Below are positions 51,653-59,122 of a stretch of 64,000 bases of DNA, piece by piece. This DNA is from Winogradskyella arenosi (GTDB taxonomy: Bacteria; Bacteroidota; Bacteroidia; Flavobacteriales; Flavobacteriaceae). The stretch is from contig NZ_QPJO01000003.1 in NCBI RefSeq assembly GCF_003337305.1, positions 248,001 to 312,000 on the forward strand, in the 5' to 3' direction. The position numbers and the translations under genes are program-made. The notes beneath the pieces are model-generated. The model did no database searches. It saw only the letters and a program-made list of their open reading frames with translations, and was not told the DNA's origin. Position 1 is the stretch's first letter. Every line of letters begins with the position of its first letter.

Positions 51653-52991
51653 ACCATTATTAGTTCTAACCTTAGCTTTAGGTTTAAATTTAGGCACTCA
51701 AACCGATCCTAAAATTTATAATATCATTGATGCGGTATCAGAACAACGTCTTGAAAAAGACATCAAAACTCTTGCTGATTTTGGAACTCGACATACGCTG
51801 AGCGATACCGTTTCTAATACCAGAGGTATTGGGGCGGCCCGCCGTTGGATAAAATCGGAATTCGATAATATTTCTAAAGATTGTAACGACTGCTTGGACG
51901 TCTTTTATCAAAACAATTTTGTTGAAAAAGGTCGTAATCAACGTATTGTTAAAGACGTTAATGTCGTTAACGTCGTTGCAATACAACGTGGTACTACCTA
52001 CCCTAATCGTTATATTATAATGAGTGGGGATATTGACTCTAGAGTGACAAACCCTAACGATTATACCTCCGATGCTCCGGGCGCCAATGACAATGCCACA
52101 GGAATGGCAGGTGCTATGGAAGCCGCCCGAGTGCTCTCAAAATATCAATTTGAAAATAGTATTATTTATGTGGGACTTTCAGGCGAAGAGCAAGGTTTAT
52201 TTGGCGGACAAGGTTTAGCCGCTTACGCTAAGGAACAGCAATGGGAAATTATCGGAGTGTTAAATAACGATATGATTGGTAATATTTCAGGCGTAGATGG
52301 GGTTATAGACAATAGAACATTCAGAATTTTTTCTGAACCCATAACCACAGCAGAAACTGATCCTGAACGTTTAGCGCAACAAGCCACGGCAAGACGCTTT
52401 TATGGTGGTGAAGTGGATGGCGTATCGCGTCAATTAGCACGTTATGTTTATAAAACGACAAAAACCTATATGCCAGAAATGAACCCTATGCTCGTTTACC
52501 GACTAGATCGTTTTGGGCGTGGTGGTCATCATAGACCTTTTAACGATGCGGGTTTTCCGGGACTGAGAATTATGGAAGCTCATGAAAACTATACACAGCA
52601 ACACCAAGATCTTCGTATTGAAAATGGTATTGCCTACGGAGATACCTTCGAGCATGTTAATATTCCTTATTGTAAAAAATTAACGACGGTAAATGCGATT
52701 ACTATGGCAAGTTTAGCTTCTGCCCCACCTTCACCAAAAACAGTTAGTATTGGCGGTATTGTAGAAGCGTCAGCAAAATTAAAATGGTCTAAAGTCGAAG
52801 GTGCTAAGGGTTATAAAATTTACTGGAGAGCAACCACCTCGCCAACCTGGGATCACAGCCGCTATGTAGAAGATGTTACTGAGTTTACCTTAGATGGTAT
52901 TGTTATTGATAACTACTTTTTTGGTGTTGCAGCTGTAGGTGCCAACGGACACGAGAGTGTCGTGGTCTTTCCTAATAAAATTTTAAGATAA
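51645..52991 (+). CDS. M28-family metallopeptidase with fibronectin type III domain
   Basis: 448 residues. Signal peptide (about 1-18), then an M28 domain (about 20-350) with GANDNATGMAGAMEAAR (bridging Asp), VGLSGEEQGLFGG (general base and metal Glu), LNNDMIGNISG and IMEAHENYTQQHQ (His). In the first ligand motif the usual HxD is DID (MSGDIDSRV), so one zinc-ligand His is replaced by Asp. A C-terminal fibronectin type III domain (about 360-445) carries SAKLKWSKVEGAKGYKIYWR. It starts eight bases inside the trehalose gene. It is probably an exported aminopeptidase. Confidence 0.87.
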   Translation: MHKPLLVLTLALGLNLGTQTDPKIYNIIDAVSEQRLEKDIKTLADFGTRHTLSDTVSNTRGIGAARRWIKSEFDNISKDCNDCLDVFYQNNFVEKGRNQRIVKDVNVVNVVAIQRGTTYPNRYIIMSGDIDSRVTNPNDYTSDAPGANDNATGMAGAMEAARVLSKYQFENSIIYVGLSGEEQGLFGGQGLAAYAKEQQWEIIGVLNNDMIGNISGVDGVIDNRTFRIFSEPITTAETDPERLAQQATARRFYGGEVDGVSRQLARYVYKTTKTYMPEMNPMLVYRLDRFGRGGHHRPFNDAGFPGLRIMEAHENYTQQHQDLRIENGIAYGDTFEHVNIPYCKKLTTVNAITMASLASAPPSPKTVSIGGIVEASAKLKWSKVEGAKGYKIYWRATTSPTWDHSRYVEDVTEFTLDGIVIDNYFFGVAAVGANGHESVVVFPNKILR

Positions 52992-53037
52992 AAACAGCCC
53001 CCAAATTTCATCACTTAATTACGATTCGTATCCCCTT

Positions 53038-54684
53038 ATGAAACCTATTATTTTTACACTTTTCATCGTATTATCCGTTACCTTTGGTCATAGTCAAGGA
53101 CTCTTAACAGATAAAACTAAGTTTACACATCAAGATACGTTGCGGGGAAGTATAACTCTAGAGCGAGAATGGTGGGATTTAACCTATTACCATCTCGATG
53201 TCGAAGTGCAACCTGAAACAAAATTTATTTCAGGAAAAAACAGCATTCAATATAAGGTTTTAAAACCCTATCAGGTACTTCAAATTGATTTACAAACACC
53301 TTTAGAAATCACTAAAGTCCTTCAAGATGGTAAAGTATTACCTGTTAAAAAAGATGGTAATGCACACTTTATCACATTAGAGCGACCTCAAAACACAGGC
53401 GATATAAACACCTTAGACGTTTTTTATAAAGGACATCCTAAAGAAGCAAAACGTGCCCCTTGGGATGGAGGCTTTTCTTGGAAAAAAGATCATAATGGCA
53501 AAGATTTTATTGCCACCTCTTGTCAAGGTCTAGGCGCTAGTGTTTGGTGGCCAAATAAGGATCATATGTACGACGAGGTGGATAGTATGCTTATAAGTGT
53601 TACCAATCCTAAAGGGCTTACCAATGTTTCTAACGGCCGCTTACGAAAACTTGTAGATAACGGTGATACAGTAACCTCGCATTGGTTTGTAAATAATCCG
53701 ATTAATAACTACGGCGTAAACATCAATATTGGAAATTATGCTAACTTCTCTGAGGTATACAAAGGTGAAAAAGGGGATTTAGACATGAATTACTATGTTT
53801 TAAGAGAGCATTTGGAAATAGCAAAAGTACACTTTAAAGATGCGCCTAAAATGATGGAAGCGTTTGAGTATTGGTTTGGACCATATCCTTTTTATGAAGA
53901 TAGTTTTAAGCTGGTAGAAGTACCTTATTTAGGCATGGAACACCAAAGCTCTGTGACCTATGGGAATCAGTATAAAAAAGGCTATTTGGGTAGAGATTTA
54001 TCGGGAACAGGTTGGGGATTAAAATTTGATTTTATTATTATTCATGAAGCTGGGCACGAATGGTTTGCTAACAATATCACCAATAAAGACATTGCTGATA
54101 TGTGGATCCACGAAGCCTTTACCTCCTATTCTGAAAACCTCTTCTTAGACTATTACTACGGCAAAGAAGCTGCAGCAGATTATGTGATTGGAACCCGTAG
54201 GAATATTCAAAATGATCGCCCTTTAATTGGGGTGTATAATGTTAACCATGAAGGTTCTAGTGATATGTATTATAAAGGTGAAAATTTACTGCACACCTTA
54301 CGTCAATTAGTAGAAGATGATGATAAATGGCGCCAAATCTTACGAGGATTAAACTCGGAGTTTTACCACCAAACCGTGACCACGCAACAAATTGAAGACT
54401 ACTTAAGTGAACAAACAGGAATCGATTTAACAGCTTTTTTTAATCAATATTTAAGAACAACTAAAATCCCGACTTTAGAATATGAAATAAAAAAGGGAGC
54501 ATTAAAGTATCGTTGGACAGCCATTGTTGATGGTTTTGACATGCCTATAAAAGTTCTTATTGGCGATAAAGAACAATGGATTTATCCTAAGTCAGAATGG
54601 AAATCGCAATCCATAAAGTCGAGTACAACACCATTAGTTATTGACCGAAATTTCTATGTTAATTCAAAAGAAATAAGAAAATAA
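53038..54684 (+). CDS. M1-family (gluzincin) aminopeptidase
   Basis: 548 residues. Signal peptide (about 1-19, ending GHSQ). The beta-sandwich N-domain (about 35-230) is followed by the catalytic domain with the exopeptidase-type VPYLGMEHQSSVTYG, the zinc site HEAGHEWFANN (about residue 336) and the downstream Glu in WIHEAFTSYSENLF. Zinc ligands and catalytic Glu are intact. It removes N-terminal residues from peptides in the envelope or outside. It follows the M28 gene after 46 bases, so the two exported peptidases form a probable protein-scavenging pair. Confidence 0.93.
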   Translation: MKPIIFTLFIVLSVTFGHSQGLLTDKTKFTHQDTLRGSITLEREWWDLTYYHLDVEVQPETKFISGKNSIQYKVLKPYQVLQIDLQTPLEITKVLQDGKVLPVKKDGNAHFITLERPQNTGDINTLDVFYKGHPKEAKRAPWDGGFSWKKDHNGKDFIATSCQGLGASVWWPNKDHMYDEVDSMLISVTNPKGLTNVSNGRLRKLVDNGDTVTSHWFVNNPINNYGVNINIGNYANFSEVYKGEKGDLDMNYYVLREHLEIAKVHFKDAPKMMEAFEYWFGPYPFYEDSFKLVEVPYLGMEHQSSVTYGNQYKKGYLGRDLSGTGWGLKFDFIIIHEAGHEWFANNITNKDIADMWIHEAFTSYSENLFLDYYYGKEAAADYVIGTRRNIQNDRPLIGVYNVNHEGSSDMYYKGENLLHTLRQLVEDDDKWRQILRGLNSEFYHQTVTTQQIEDYLSEQTGIDLTAFFNQYLRTTKIPTLEYEIKKGALKYRWTAIVDGFDMPIKVLIGDKEQWIYPKSEWKSQSIKSSTTPLVIDRNFYVNSKEIRK

Positions 54685-54765
54685 CTCTAAAATTGACTTA
54701 AGCTAGACAACGCACTCAACTGAATTCAGTAAGAATAAAAAACTGAGAGGTCTAAAATAAAAGAT

Positions 54766-54781
54766 TCCCGCTTTCTCGGGA
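54766..54781 (+). repeat. Small GC-rich hairpin
   Basis: TCCCG-CTTTCT-CGGGA, eight bases before the YdeI-like ATG. Five perfect pairs, no T run, so not a terminator; it could limit translation initiation. Confidence 0.35.
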
Positions 54782-54788
54782 CCTAAGC

Positions 54789-55361
54789 ATGGAGTTACCT
54801 GAATTATATTTTGAATCTGACACGGAATGGCGTGCATGGTTACACGACAATCATGCTTCGGCTAAAGGATTGTATTTAATTTTTTATAACGTTAATCACG
54901 AAAAGAAATCAATGCGATGGGAAGAAGCCGTTAAAGTTGCGCTTTGCTATGGCTGGATTGATGCTACCGTAAAAAGTTTAGGCAAAGGAAAACGCCGTCA
55001 GTACTTTTGCCCTCGGAAACCCAAAAGCGTTTGGAGTGCCGTAAACAAAAACTACGTTGTAGCGCTGCAACAAAACAATTTAATGCATTCTAGTGGACTT
55101 AAAGCTATAACTCTTGCTAAAGCCAATGGCAGTTGGACCGCTTTAGATGATGTGGAGCAAGGTGTGATCCCTGATAATCTTCAGCGTGCTTTTGATAAAA
55201 ACAAAAACGCTTACTCCAATTTTAACAAGTTTGCTCCGAGTTACAAAAAAGGATATCTCTACTGGCTTAACCAAGCCAAACGTGAGGATACCAAACAAAA
55301 AAGAATCGCAGAGATTATAAAACTCTGCGATGCTAATATTAAAACTCGTGGTAATCGGTAG
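54789..55361 (+). CDS. YdeI/OmpD-associated family protein
   Basis: 190 residues. It shows the family pattern: ELYFESDTEWRAWLHDNHAS, then RWEEAVKVALCYGWIDATVKSL (conserved ALCYGWID), FCPRKPKSVWSAVNK and, near the end, YLYWLNQAKREDTKQKRIAEII. The C-terminal repeat matches the bacteriocin-resistance YdeI/OmpD-associated domain. No signal peptide, so it is cytoplasmic. The family is widespread but functionally obscure. It stands alone. Confidence 0.85.
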   Translation: MELPELYFESDTEWRAWLHDNHASAKGLYLIFYNVNHEKKSMRWEEAVKVALCYGWIDATVKSLGKGKRRQYFCPRKPKSVWSAVNKNYVVALQQNNLMHSSGLKAITLAKANGSWTALDDVEQGVIPDNLQRAFDKNKNAYSNFNKFAPSYKKGYLYWLNQAKREDTKQKRIAEIIKLCDANIKTRGNR

Positions 55362-55455
55362 GCTGATACCTCAATAGATTAAACCAGTAAAACCTATTGC
55401 CTCACCCCCTTGTAGTCTTTAACTCAAGGCTGTTTTTTCAACCAGATTCTATAAC

Positions 55456-56919
55456 TTATAAGCCACTGATATAATTTCCGTAAGGATCTTGAAACTGCAT
55501 TCCTTTAGAATAGCGGTATTTACTCAGTTTTTTGTACTGTGTTAATCCCCATAGAATAAATTCTTTTTCAAAATAAACATCCTTCGGATCTATTTCGGGT
55601 TGATAATCTGCAATAAGCACATCTAGTGGAGGAACTTCATCTAATTTAGCCTTATATGTTGCATCATCAAATTCATTTAGCAATTCGAAACCATTACTAT
55701 TGAAAAACCAAGAAATAAGATCATCATAAGGAGTTTCATCGCCATGCTTTTCAAGCTTTTCTACTTTAGGAAAATAGTTTGGGAACAGCGTTTTAACTGC
55801 AGCTTCCATTAAGGCGTTGGCCACAAAATCGGCACCCTCTTGCTCCCCTTCGTAAACCAATTCTACTTTCCCTGTAATGGCCGGAATAACGCCAAGAAAA
55901 TCCGCTAAACGCACCGTAGTTTCACGGTCTCCAGAGAGTAAGGCACGACGTTCAGCCGTACTTAAAAGGTTTTCAAAAGCGGTAATACTCATACGCGCAC
56001 TAACCCCACTTTTAACATCCACATACTCGCTTTCTCTAGCTTCAAAACTAATCTGCTCTAACAAATCCTTAGCTAATTCAGGTACATAAACCGATTCTGA
56101 TTGTCGGGTATCTAATTGGGCTTCTTGGGCGGTAATGGTTCGGGCCGTTTCTACACGCTCTGGATAATGTGTTAAGATCTGAGAGCCTATACGATCTTTT
56201 AAAGGCGTTACAATACTACCTCTATTGGTATAATCTTCAGGATTCGCCGTAAAGACAAACTGCATATCTAAGGCTAAACGCAACTTAAAACCTCGAATCT
56301 GAATATCCCCTTCTTGCAGAATATTAAATAAAGCCACTTGAATACGAGCTTGCAAATCGGGCAATTCGTTAATCACAAAAATACAACGGTTCGCACGTGG
56401 AATCATACCATAGTGAATAACACGATCATCTGCATAACTTAATTTTAAATTGGCAGCTTTTATAGGATCAACATCTCCTATAAGATCAGCAACCGTGACA
56501 TCTGGTGTCGCTAGTTTTTCTGCAAAACGGTCTTCTCTAGGCAACCAAGTAATAGGAGTATCATCGCCTTTTTCGGCAATTAATTCTACGGCATATCTAG
56601 ATATTGGCGCCAAAGGGTCATCATTAATTTCTGAACCTTCTACAACAGGAATATAAGCATCTAAAAGTTGTACCATCATTCGCGCTAAACGGGTTTTTGC
56701 CTGTCCTCTTAGTCCTAATAAGTTAATATTATGACGCGATAAAATAGCACGCTCCAGCTCGGGAATTACCGTATTCTCATATCCGTGAATTCCTTGAAAT
56801 GTGTTTTTTTTCTGTTTTATATTTTCAATTAAATTATCTCTTAATTCGTCTTTAATAGACTTTGATTGATAACCTGAGGCCTTCAATGCCCCTAATGTTT
56901 TTATAGCTTCTTTTTTCAT
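55456..56919 (-). CDS. MoxR/magnesium-chelatase-type AAA+ ATPase
   Basis: 487 residues from the ATG at 56919. A start at 56964 would add 15 residues encoded by repeat-derived sequence and is rejected. The AAA+ domain has Walker A GLRGQAKTRLARM (about 77-89), Walker B CIFVINELPDLQARIQVAL and sensor FVFTANPEDYTNRGSIV. C-terminal to about residue 330 is a helical region. MoxR-type ATPases paired with a VWA protein, as here (57039), act as chaperones inserting metals or remodelling enzymes and envelope proteins. Target unknown. Confidence 0.85.
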   Translation of the reverse strand: MKKEAIKTLGALKASGYQSKSIKDELRDNLIENIKQKKNTFQGIHGYENTVIPELERAILSRHNINLLGLRGQAKTRLARMMVQLLDAYIPVVEGSEINDDPLAPISRYAVELIAEKGDDTPITWLPREDRFAEKLATPDVTVADLIGDVDPIKAANLKLSYADDRVIHYGMIPRANRCIFVINELPDLQARIQVALFNILQEGDIQIRGFKLRLALDMQFVFTANPEDYTNRGSIVTPLKDRIGSQILTHYPERVETARTITAQEAQLDTRQSESVYVPELAKDLLEQISFEARESEYVDVKSGVSARMSITAFENLLSTAERRALLSGDRETTVRLADFLGVIPAITGKVELVYEGEQEGADFVANALMEAAVKTLFPNYFPKVEKLEKHGDETPYDDLISWFFNSNGFELLNEFDDATYKAKLDEVPPLDVLIADYQPEIDPKDVYFEKEFILWGLTQYKKLSKYRYSKGMQFQDPYGNYISGL

Positions 56920-56969
56920 ATCTACTTTTATTGAGAAGAGCTCATAGAGAATAGCCGAAGTCATATCTC

Positions 56970-57012
56970 CCTTCTGTCCTCTTTATTCTCTGTTCTCTTT
57001 ATTCTTTTTTCT
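56970..57012 (-). repeat. Purine-rich dispersed intergenic repeat
   Basis: On the minus strand the run begins AAGAAAAAAGAATAAAGAGA and continues with AACAGAGAATAAAGAGGAC. It is closely similar to the left arm at 42733-42762. It lies between the VWA and MoxR-type genes and extends towards the rejected upstream start of the latter. Confidence 0.5.
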
Positions 57013-57038
57013 TATTACTTCGTCTTTCTTCTTCCGAC

Positions 57039-58169
57039 CTAGCCTTTAATTCTTTTCTTTCTATTGTTTTCGTAATCTTCAAAAATCATTTCTCCTAAGC
57101 CTTTCAATCCCGTGTAAAAGGCTTTTCCTCTATTGGCTTGGGTAAATGCCCTAACAAATTGCATTAAATACGGATCTTCAGCAATCATAAAGGTGGTAAT
57201 CGGAATATGTAAACGTCTTGCTTGTTGGGCCATACCATAACATTTATTGGTAATATAAGGATCTAGTCCATTACTGTTCTTATAATACTGTCCGTCCGGT
57301 AAGCGTAAACAACTAGGTTTACCGTCAGTGATCATAAAAATTTGCTTATTGGTATTCCGTTTCCGTCTTAGCATATCCATAGCGAGTTGCAAGCCCGCAA
57401 CCGTATTAGTATGGTAAGGTCCCACTTTTAAATACGGCAAGTCTTTAATTTTTATAGGCCAAGCATCATTTCCGAAGACCAAAATTTCTAAGCTGTCTTT
57501 AGGGTAACGCGTGGTAATCATTTCGGCTAAAGCCATAGCCACTTTTTTGGCCGGAGTAATACGGTCTTCGCCGTAGAGAATCATACTATGACTAATATCA
57601 ATCATCAGCACGGTACTCATTTGGCTTTTATGAAGGGTTTCTTCAACCACTAAATCATCTTCCGTTAAACTAAAATCACCGAGACCGTTATTAATTTGCG
57701 CATTTCGAAGACTTTCGGTCATGGAGACCTTGTCTAAACCATCTCCAAACTGGTAGGGTCTAAAATCGCCGGTGTGTTCATCGCCTAAACCTATACCCTT
57801 GCTCTTGTGATTACCAGAACCACTACTTTTTATTTTACCAAAAATATGATCTAAAGCTTGTTGCCGTATAGCACGTTCCGTTTTTGCTGTAATAGTGATG
57901 CCACTATTTCCTGTTCCGTCCGGATCAATCTCTTCTTGAATGTAGCCTTTACGCTTTAAATCTTCAATAAAATCATCAATCGTATACTCTGGAGTGGTTA
58001 ATTTATATTCTATATCGAGCTGACGTAGCCAGTCTATAGCCTCATCAAAGTCTCCTGAAGTATGCGTAATTAATTCCTTAAAAATTTCAAAAAGTTTATC
58101 GAAAGGCGATTGGTACGGGGCTTCATACGATTTAAAGACAAAGCCCGATTTGTTTAGTTTTTCTTTCAT
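57039..58169 (-). CDS. VWA-domain protein paired with a MoxR-type ATPase
   Basis: 376 residues. The N-terminal part (about 1-185) is helical and charged. A von Willebrand A domain follows (about 188-365) with an intact MIDAS: DISHSM (DxSxS form) near residue 192, Thr in the middle and DGKPSC near residue 290. There are no membrane segments, so it is cytoplasmic. The MoxR-type ATPase gene lies downstream after about 120 bases on the same strand, the classic MoxR-VWA arrangement. The complex is expected to remodel a client protein. Confidence 0.85.
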   Translation of the reverse strand: MKEKLNKSGFVFKSYEAPYQSPFDKLFEIFKELITHTSGDFDEAIDWLRQLDIEYKLTTPEYTIDDFIEDLKRKGYIQEEIDPDGTGNSGITITAKTERAIRQQALDHIFGKIKSSGSGNHKSKGIGLGDEHTGDFRPYQFGDGLDKVSMTESLRNAQINNGLGDFSLTEDDLVVEETLHKSQMSTVLMIDISHSMILYGEDRITPAKKVAMALAEMITTRYPKDSLEILVFGNDAWPIKIKDLPYLKVGPYHTNTVAGLQLAMDMLRRKRNTNKQIFMITDGKPSCLRLPDGQYYKNSNGLDPYITNKCYGMAQQARRLHIPITTFMIAEDPYLMQFVRAFTQANRGKAFYTGLKGLGEMIFEDYENNRKKRIKG

Positions 58170-58252
58170 AGCGTTATAAAAATAACACTTTTCACGTTCC
58201 TAGTAAGACGTGTTAACATCAATTTAGAAGTTGATGCTCTTGATTTCTGTAA

Positions 58253-58269
58253 ATAAGAACAGTTCTTAT
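58253..58269. promoter_or_regulatory. 17-base perfect palindrome between the FNR-like and VWA genes
   Basis: ATAAGAAC-A-GTTCTTAT, eight-base arms. No T run follows, so it is better seen as a protein-binding site than a terminator. It lies 84 bases upstream of the VWA gene start. Confidence 0.4.
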
Positions 58270-58338
58270 GTTGAAGAAACGGACTTTCACATTAAAAAGA
58301 AGCAGAATACAACCCTAAAAACAACGCTGTATCGTAGA

Positions 58339-59022
58339 TTACTCCACACGTCTTAATCCGTCGAAATCTACAATTTTAACATGCTTTCCGGTGGTTGCGA
58401 TTAAGCCTTCTTTTTTAAATTGCGATAGAATACGAATAGCAGATTCTGTAGCGGTACCCACTAAACTGGCATAGTCTTCTCTAGAAAGCACCACACTTAC
58501 ATAACCATCTTCATCCTTATCAAAAGTTTCATGTAAATAAGTTAAAACATCTGCGAGACGGCGTTTTACAGATTTCTGCGCCATATCTACAATAATATTA
58601 TCCGCAACACGAAGTTCGCGCCCCATATCTTGTAACATATCTAAGGAAAAGCTCGCATTTTTGGCCAAATCATGAAGAACTTCATTCTTAGGAATAAAAC
58701 ACACTTCCATTTCATTGACAGCAATGGCCGTTAAATTAGAGACTTCGTCGGTAACCAAAGAGCGTTGCCCAATTAAATCGCCTCTAACAACCAATTTAAC
58801 AATTTGGTCTTTACCGTTAGCGCTAAGTTTAGACATTTTACAAACCCCACTTTTCACACAATACACGCCATTTATATTGTCGCCTTCTTTAAAAAGGACT
58901 TCGCCTTTTTTAATGTATTTTGAAGTCTTACAGCCGGAAATCCGAATTAAATCATCTTTCTCTAAAGCTCTTAAAGAATTAAACTGTTTAATAATGCATT
59001 GGTCACACTTACTCATCGTCAT
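58339..59022 (-). CDS. CRP/FNR-family regulator, FNR-like
   Basis: 227 residues. N-terminal cysteines Cys6, Cys9 and Cys31 plus Cys108, which aligns with Cys122 of E. coli FNR in a matching local sequence (EVCFIPKNEVLHDL), suggest an oxygen-sensing iron-sulfur cluster, though the spacing of the first three differs. A cyclic-nucleotide-type beta-roll (about 30-125), a dimer helix and a C-terminal helix-turn-helix (LSREDYASLVGTATESAIRI) follow. It is divergent from ccoI, and FNR-like boxes (59052-59065, 61505-61518) precede ccoI and ccoS, so it probably controls the cbb3 oxidase under low oxygen. Confidence 0.88.
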   Translation of the reverse strand: MTMSKCDQCIIKQFNSLRALEKDDLIRISGCKTSKYIKKGEVLFKEGDNINGVYCVKSGVCKMSKLSANGKDQIVKLVVRGDLIGQRSLVTDEVSNLTAIAVNEMEVCFIPKNEVLHDLAKNASFSLDMLQDMGRELRVADNIIVDMAQKSVKRRLADVLTYLHETFDKDEDGYVSVVLSREDYASLVGTATESAIRILSQFKKEGLIATTGKHVKIVDFDGLRRVE

Positions 59023-59035
59023 AATAGATAGAAGT

Positions 59036-59043
59036 CAAAGTTA
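59036..59043 (-). promoter_or_regulatory. FNR-like regulator -7 element
   Basis: TAACTTTG on the minus strand, exact TAnnTTTG match, 13 bases upstream of the ATG. The FNR-like box at 59052-59065 lies directly upstream of it, so autoregulation is possible. Confidence 0.55.
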
Positions 59044-59051
59044 TGGAAAAC

Positions 59052-59065
59052 ATGACAATTATCAT
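59052..59065. promoter_or_regulatory. FNR-like box in the fnr-ccoI divergent region
   Basis: ATGAC-AATT-ATCAT, a near-palindrome with the 5-4-5 layout of FNR/CRP sites (FNR consensus TTGAT-N4-ATCAA). Its centre is 36.5 bases from the last G of the ccoI -7-like GACTTTTG (59088-59095). Confidence 0.65.
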
Positions 59066-59122
59066 AGGGATTAGATCTTAGTTTATAGACTTTTGTGCCG
59101 GTATAAATGAGCAAATAATAAA

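Noticed and set aside
56920..56964. Upstream start for the MoxR-type ATPase
   Set aside because: The 15 extra residues come from repeat-like intergenic sequence; MKKEAIKTLGALK is the natural start.
58253..58269. LexA/SOS box
   Set aside because: Arms and spacing do not match the GAAC-N4-GTTC or CTGT-N8-ACAG types, and the neighbouring genes are not repair genes.
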